From positions 186,001 to 250,000 of the forward strand of contig NZ_WTVA01000001.1 of the NCBI RefSeq assembly GCF_009882935.1: a stretch of DNA of 64,000 bases. The letters run 5' to 3'. The notes below the pieces were generated by a model. That model was given only the letters and a program-made list of their open reading frames with translations, was not told the origin of the DNA and did no database searches. Made by a program: the position numbers and the translations under genes. Shown here piece after piece: positions 62,581-64,000 of this stretch (position 1 is its first letter; the number at the start of each line of letters is the position of its first letter). Source of the DNA: Sneathiella chungangensis (GTDB lineage: Bacteria; Pseudomonadota; Alphaproteobacteria; Sneathiellales; Sneathiellaceae).

Positions 62581-64000
62581 TTAACGCCGCCATAGGGCCG
62601 GATTGAGTAACGAAAGCACGGCAATGAATTCAAGCCGTCCAAGCAACATAGTGACACATAATACCCATTTCGAAAATTTCGGTAAGGCCTCGTAACTGAC
62701 AAAATTCTCCTGCCCCACCACAACATCGGTAATAAGGGGCTGCGCCGCCGATCCCGCGTTCGCCAGATTGGTGACCGCCAGCGAGAGCGAGGATTGAAGA
62801 TCGAGACCGTTGTACGCGAGAATCAGCGTAACAAACACAATCGCCACGCAATAGAGCACGAAAAATACCCAGGCCGAGAGAATCTGTTCCCGCAGGACCC
62901 TCTGTCCGCCATAATTCATGACGTAAACGCTGCTCGGAAAACTGAGGCGATTTACTTCCGTATTGGCGACCTTCATCAGGATGCTGATGCGCATAAGCTT
63001 GATGCCGCCCGCCGTCGACCCCGTGGATCCGCCGATGGTAATCAACACAAGCACAAGGAATAGCGCGCCGAGCGGCCAGTAATATTCGCCCTGCCCGGAG
63101 ATGAGCGGCAGGTTATAACCGGTCGTCGTGATCGCGGAAACGGTATTGAACACCGCATAGCGGAGGGTGTCCGGTATCGACATATCCGTCTGCGTCATCA
63201 TCAGGAAGAAGACGAAAAAGCTGCCGAAGACGATCGTGACCAGAAGATAGCGGTATTCCGGATCCTTGAAATAGGATTGCCGGTCGCCGTTGAAGAACGA
63301 CCAGTGCAGCGAGAAATTCACCGCCCCGACAATCATGAAGACCATCAGCACCACCTCGATCGCCCGGCTCGCGAAGGCGGTCCCGGCGGAATTGGAGGTC
63401 ATGAAACCGCCCGTCGACAGGGTGCTGAACGCATAACAGATTGCATCGAAGGCGGACATTCCGGCAATCCAGAGGGCAACGATGCAGATGGCCGTCAGCA
63501 GGGCATAGATCTTGAGGAGCGAAAATACCGCGTAACCGACACGGCGAGAGACCCGGCGCCGGCTGTTCTTGGCGATCGCCCGCCTGAGCGGGTTATTGCC
63601 CGGAGAATTGAAGGCGCTGGCAAGGATCGACAGGAACACGATGATCGCGAACCCGCCGGTCCACTGGATCATGCTGCGCCAGAGCAATATGGCGCGGGCC
63701 TGAACATTGAGGTCATCAATCACCGTCGCGCCATTTGTCGTGAAGCCCGACAGCGCCTCGAAATAGGAATTGGTCGCCGAAGGAATGGCATCGCTCAGGT
63801 AAAAGGGAAGCCCGGCGAAGGCTGGCACCATGATCCAGATCAGCGTTGCCGCGAGAAAGGTTTCGCGCCGGCCAAGGATCGTGATTTCCCGCCGCATGGC
63901 CAGGATCAGCCCGCCACTGAAAAACAGCGTAACGATTGCCGAAATGAGAAAACTGAGGGCGAGTTCCGACTGCCCTTGCGCGAGCGCGAACAGGATCGGC
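62581..64000 (-). CDS. trkH: Trk potassium uptake protein TrkH (5' part missing)
   Basis: A K+ channel-like membrane subunit; the C-terminal 473 codons are visible and the frame runs off the window at 64000. Selectivity-loop parts can be seen in SYFEALSGFTTNGATV, FDAICYAFSTLSTGGFMT, NTVSAITTTGYNLP and GSTGSTAGGIKL-type segments, with membrane helices between. TrkA would regulate it but is not in view. dat follows 14 bases downstream. Confidence 0.95.
   Translation of the reverse strand, partial: PILFALAQGQSELALSFLISAIVTLFFSGGLILAMRREITILGRRETFLAATLIWIMVPAFAGLPFYLSDAIPSATNSYFEALSGFTTNGATVIDDLNVQARAILLWRSMIQWTGGFAIIVFLSILASAFNSPGNNPLRRAIAKNSRRRVSRRVGYAVFSLLKIYALLTAICIVALWIAGMSAFDAICYAFSTLSTGGFMTSNSAGTAFASRAIEVVLMVFMIVGAVNFSLHWSFFNGDRQSYFKDPEYRYLLVTIVFGSFFVFFLMMTQTDMSIPDTLRYAVFNTVSAITTTGYNLPLISGQGEYYWPLGALFLVLVLITIGGSTGSTAGGIKLMRISILMKVANTEVNRLSFPSSVYVMNYGGQRVLREQILSAWVFFVLYCVAIVFVTLILAYNGLDLQSSLSLAVTNLANAGSAAQPLITDVVVGQENFVSYEALPKFSKWVLCVTMLLGRLEFIAVLSLLNPALWRR

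Overview
The window looks like an alphaproteobacterial chromosome. Three gene neighbourhoods support this: recG divergent from sdhE-mfd, the chain trkH-dat-hfq-hflX facing mazG, and mltB-rlpA-dacA-tmk-holB-tatD-MBL. The Nar-type nitrate reductase and the two-domain NarK point to a facultative denitrifier or nitrate respirer. I cannot fix the genus from sequence alone.

Layout. 1-5.2 kb holds recG (cut by the window edge), sdhE and mfd. 5.2-14.3 kb holds a DsbA/FrnE-type oxidoreductase, a PopA-like protein with two receiver domains and a catalytically dead GGDEF domain, and a mixed set of redox and catabolic enzymes (SDR, FAD monooxygenase, FMN reductase, 5-formyl-THF cyclo-ligase, alpha/beta hydrolase, OYE-type reductase, EamA transporter). 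14.3-26 kb is a nitrate respiration unit: a Crp/Fnr regulator faces away from narK(1-2 fusion)-narG-narH-narJ-narI, a domain-deleted parvulin-like gene and a beta-carbonic anhydrase. Two perfect FNR-type boxes lie in the divergent intergenic region. 26-27.5 kb carries an ABM-family protein and an ACR3 arsenite exporter.

27.7-34.8 kb is the most unusual part. It is an AT-richer cassette of about 7 kb bounded by two imperfect 114-bp direct repeats. Inside is a tight six-gene operon: Ser/Thr kinase with zinc ribbon, PP2C phosphatase, PrsW-like intramembrane protease, TerY-like vWA protein, a bitopic membrane protein with a PQ-rich stalk, and a bitopic protein with an extracytoplasmic rhodanese-like domain. 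The kinase and the protease share a homologous C-terminal domain. The last two proteins share an N-terminal helical domain. I read it as an uncharacterised membrane-linked phosphorylation module related in content to TerY-kinase-phosphatase triads.

35.2-50.5 kb is a second AT-richer block. It encodes catabolism of an unidentified amide- or amine-containing compound: acyl-CoA ligase plus amidohydrolase, amidase plus amine oxidase, a LysR regulator, a PotABCD-like ABC importer, a TPP enzyme, a second DAO-type oxidase and an MlrC-type metallopeptidase. It ends next to tRNA-Ser(UGA), a classic island boundary.

51-64 kb returns to GC-rich core genes: peptidoglycan enzymes, tmk, holB, a TatD nuclease, an MBL hydrolase, a GNAT, recX, mazG, hflX, hfq, a D-amino acid aminotransferase and trkH (cut by the window edge).
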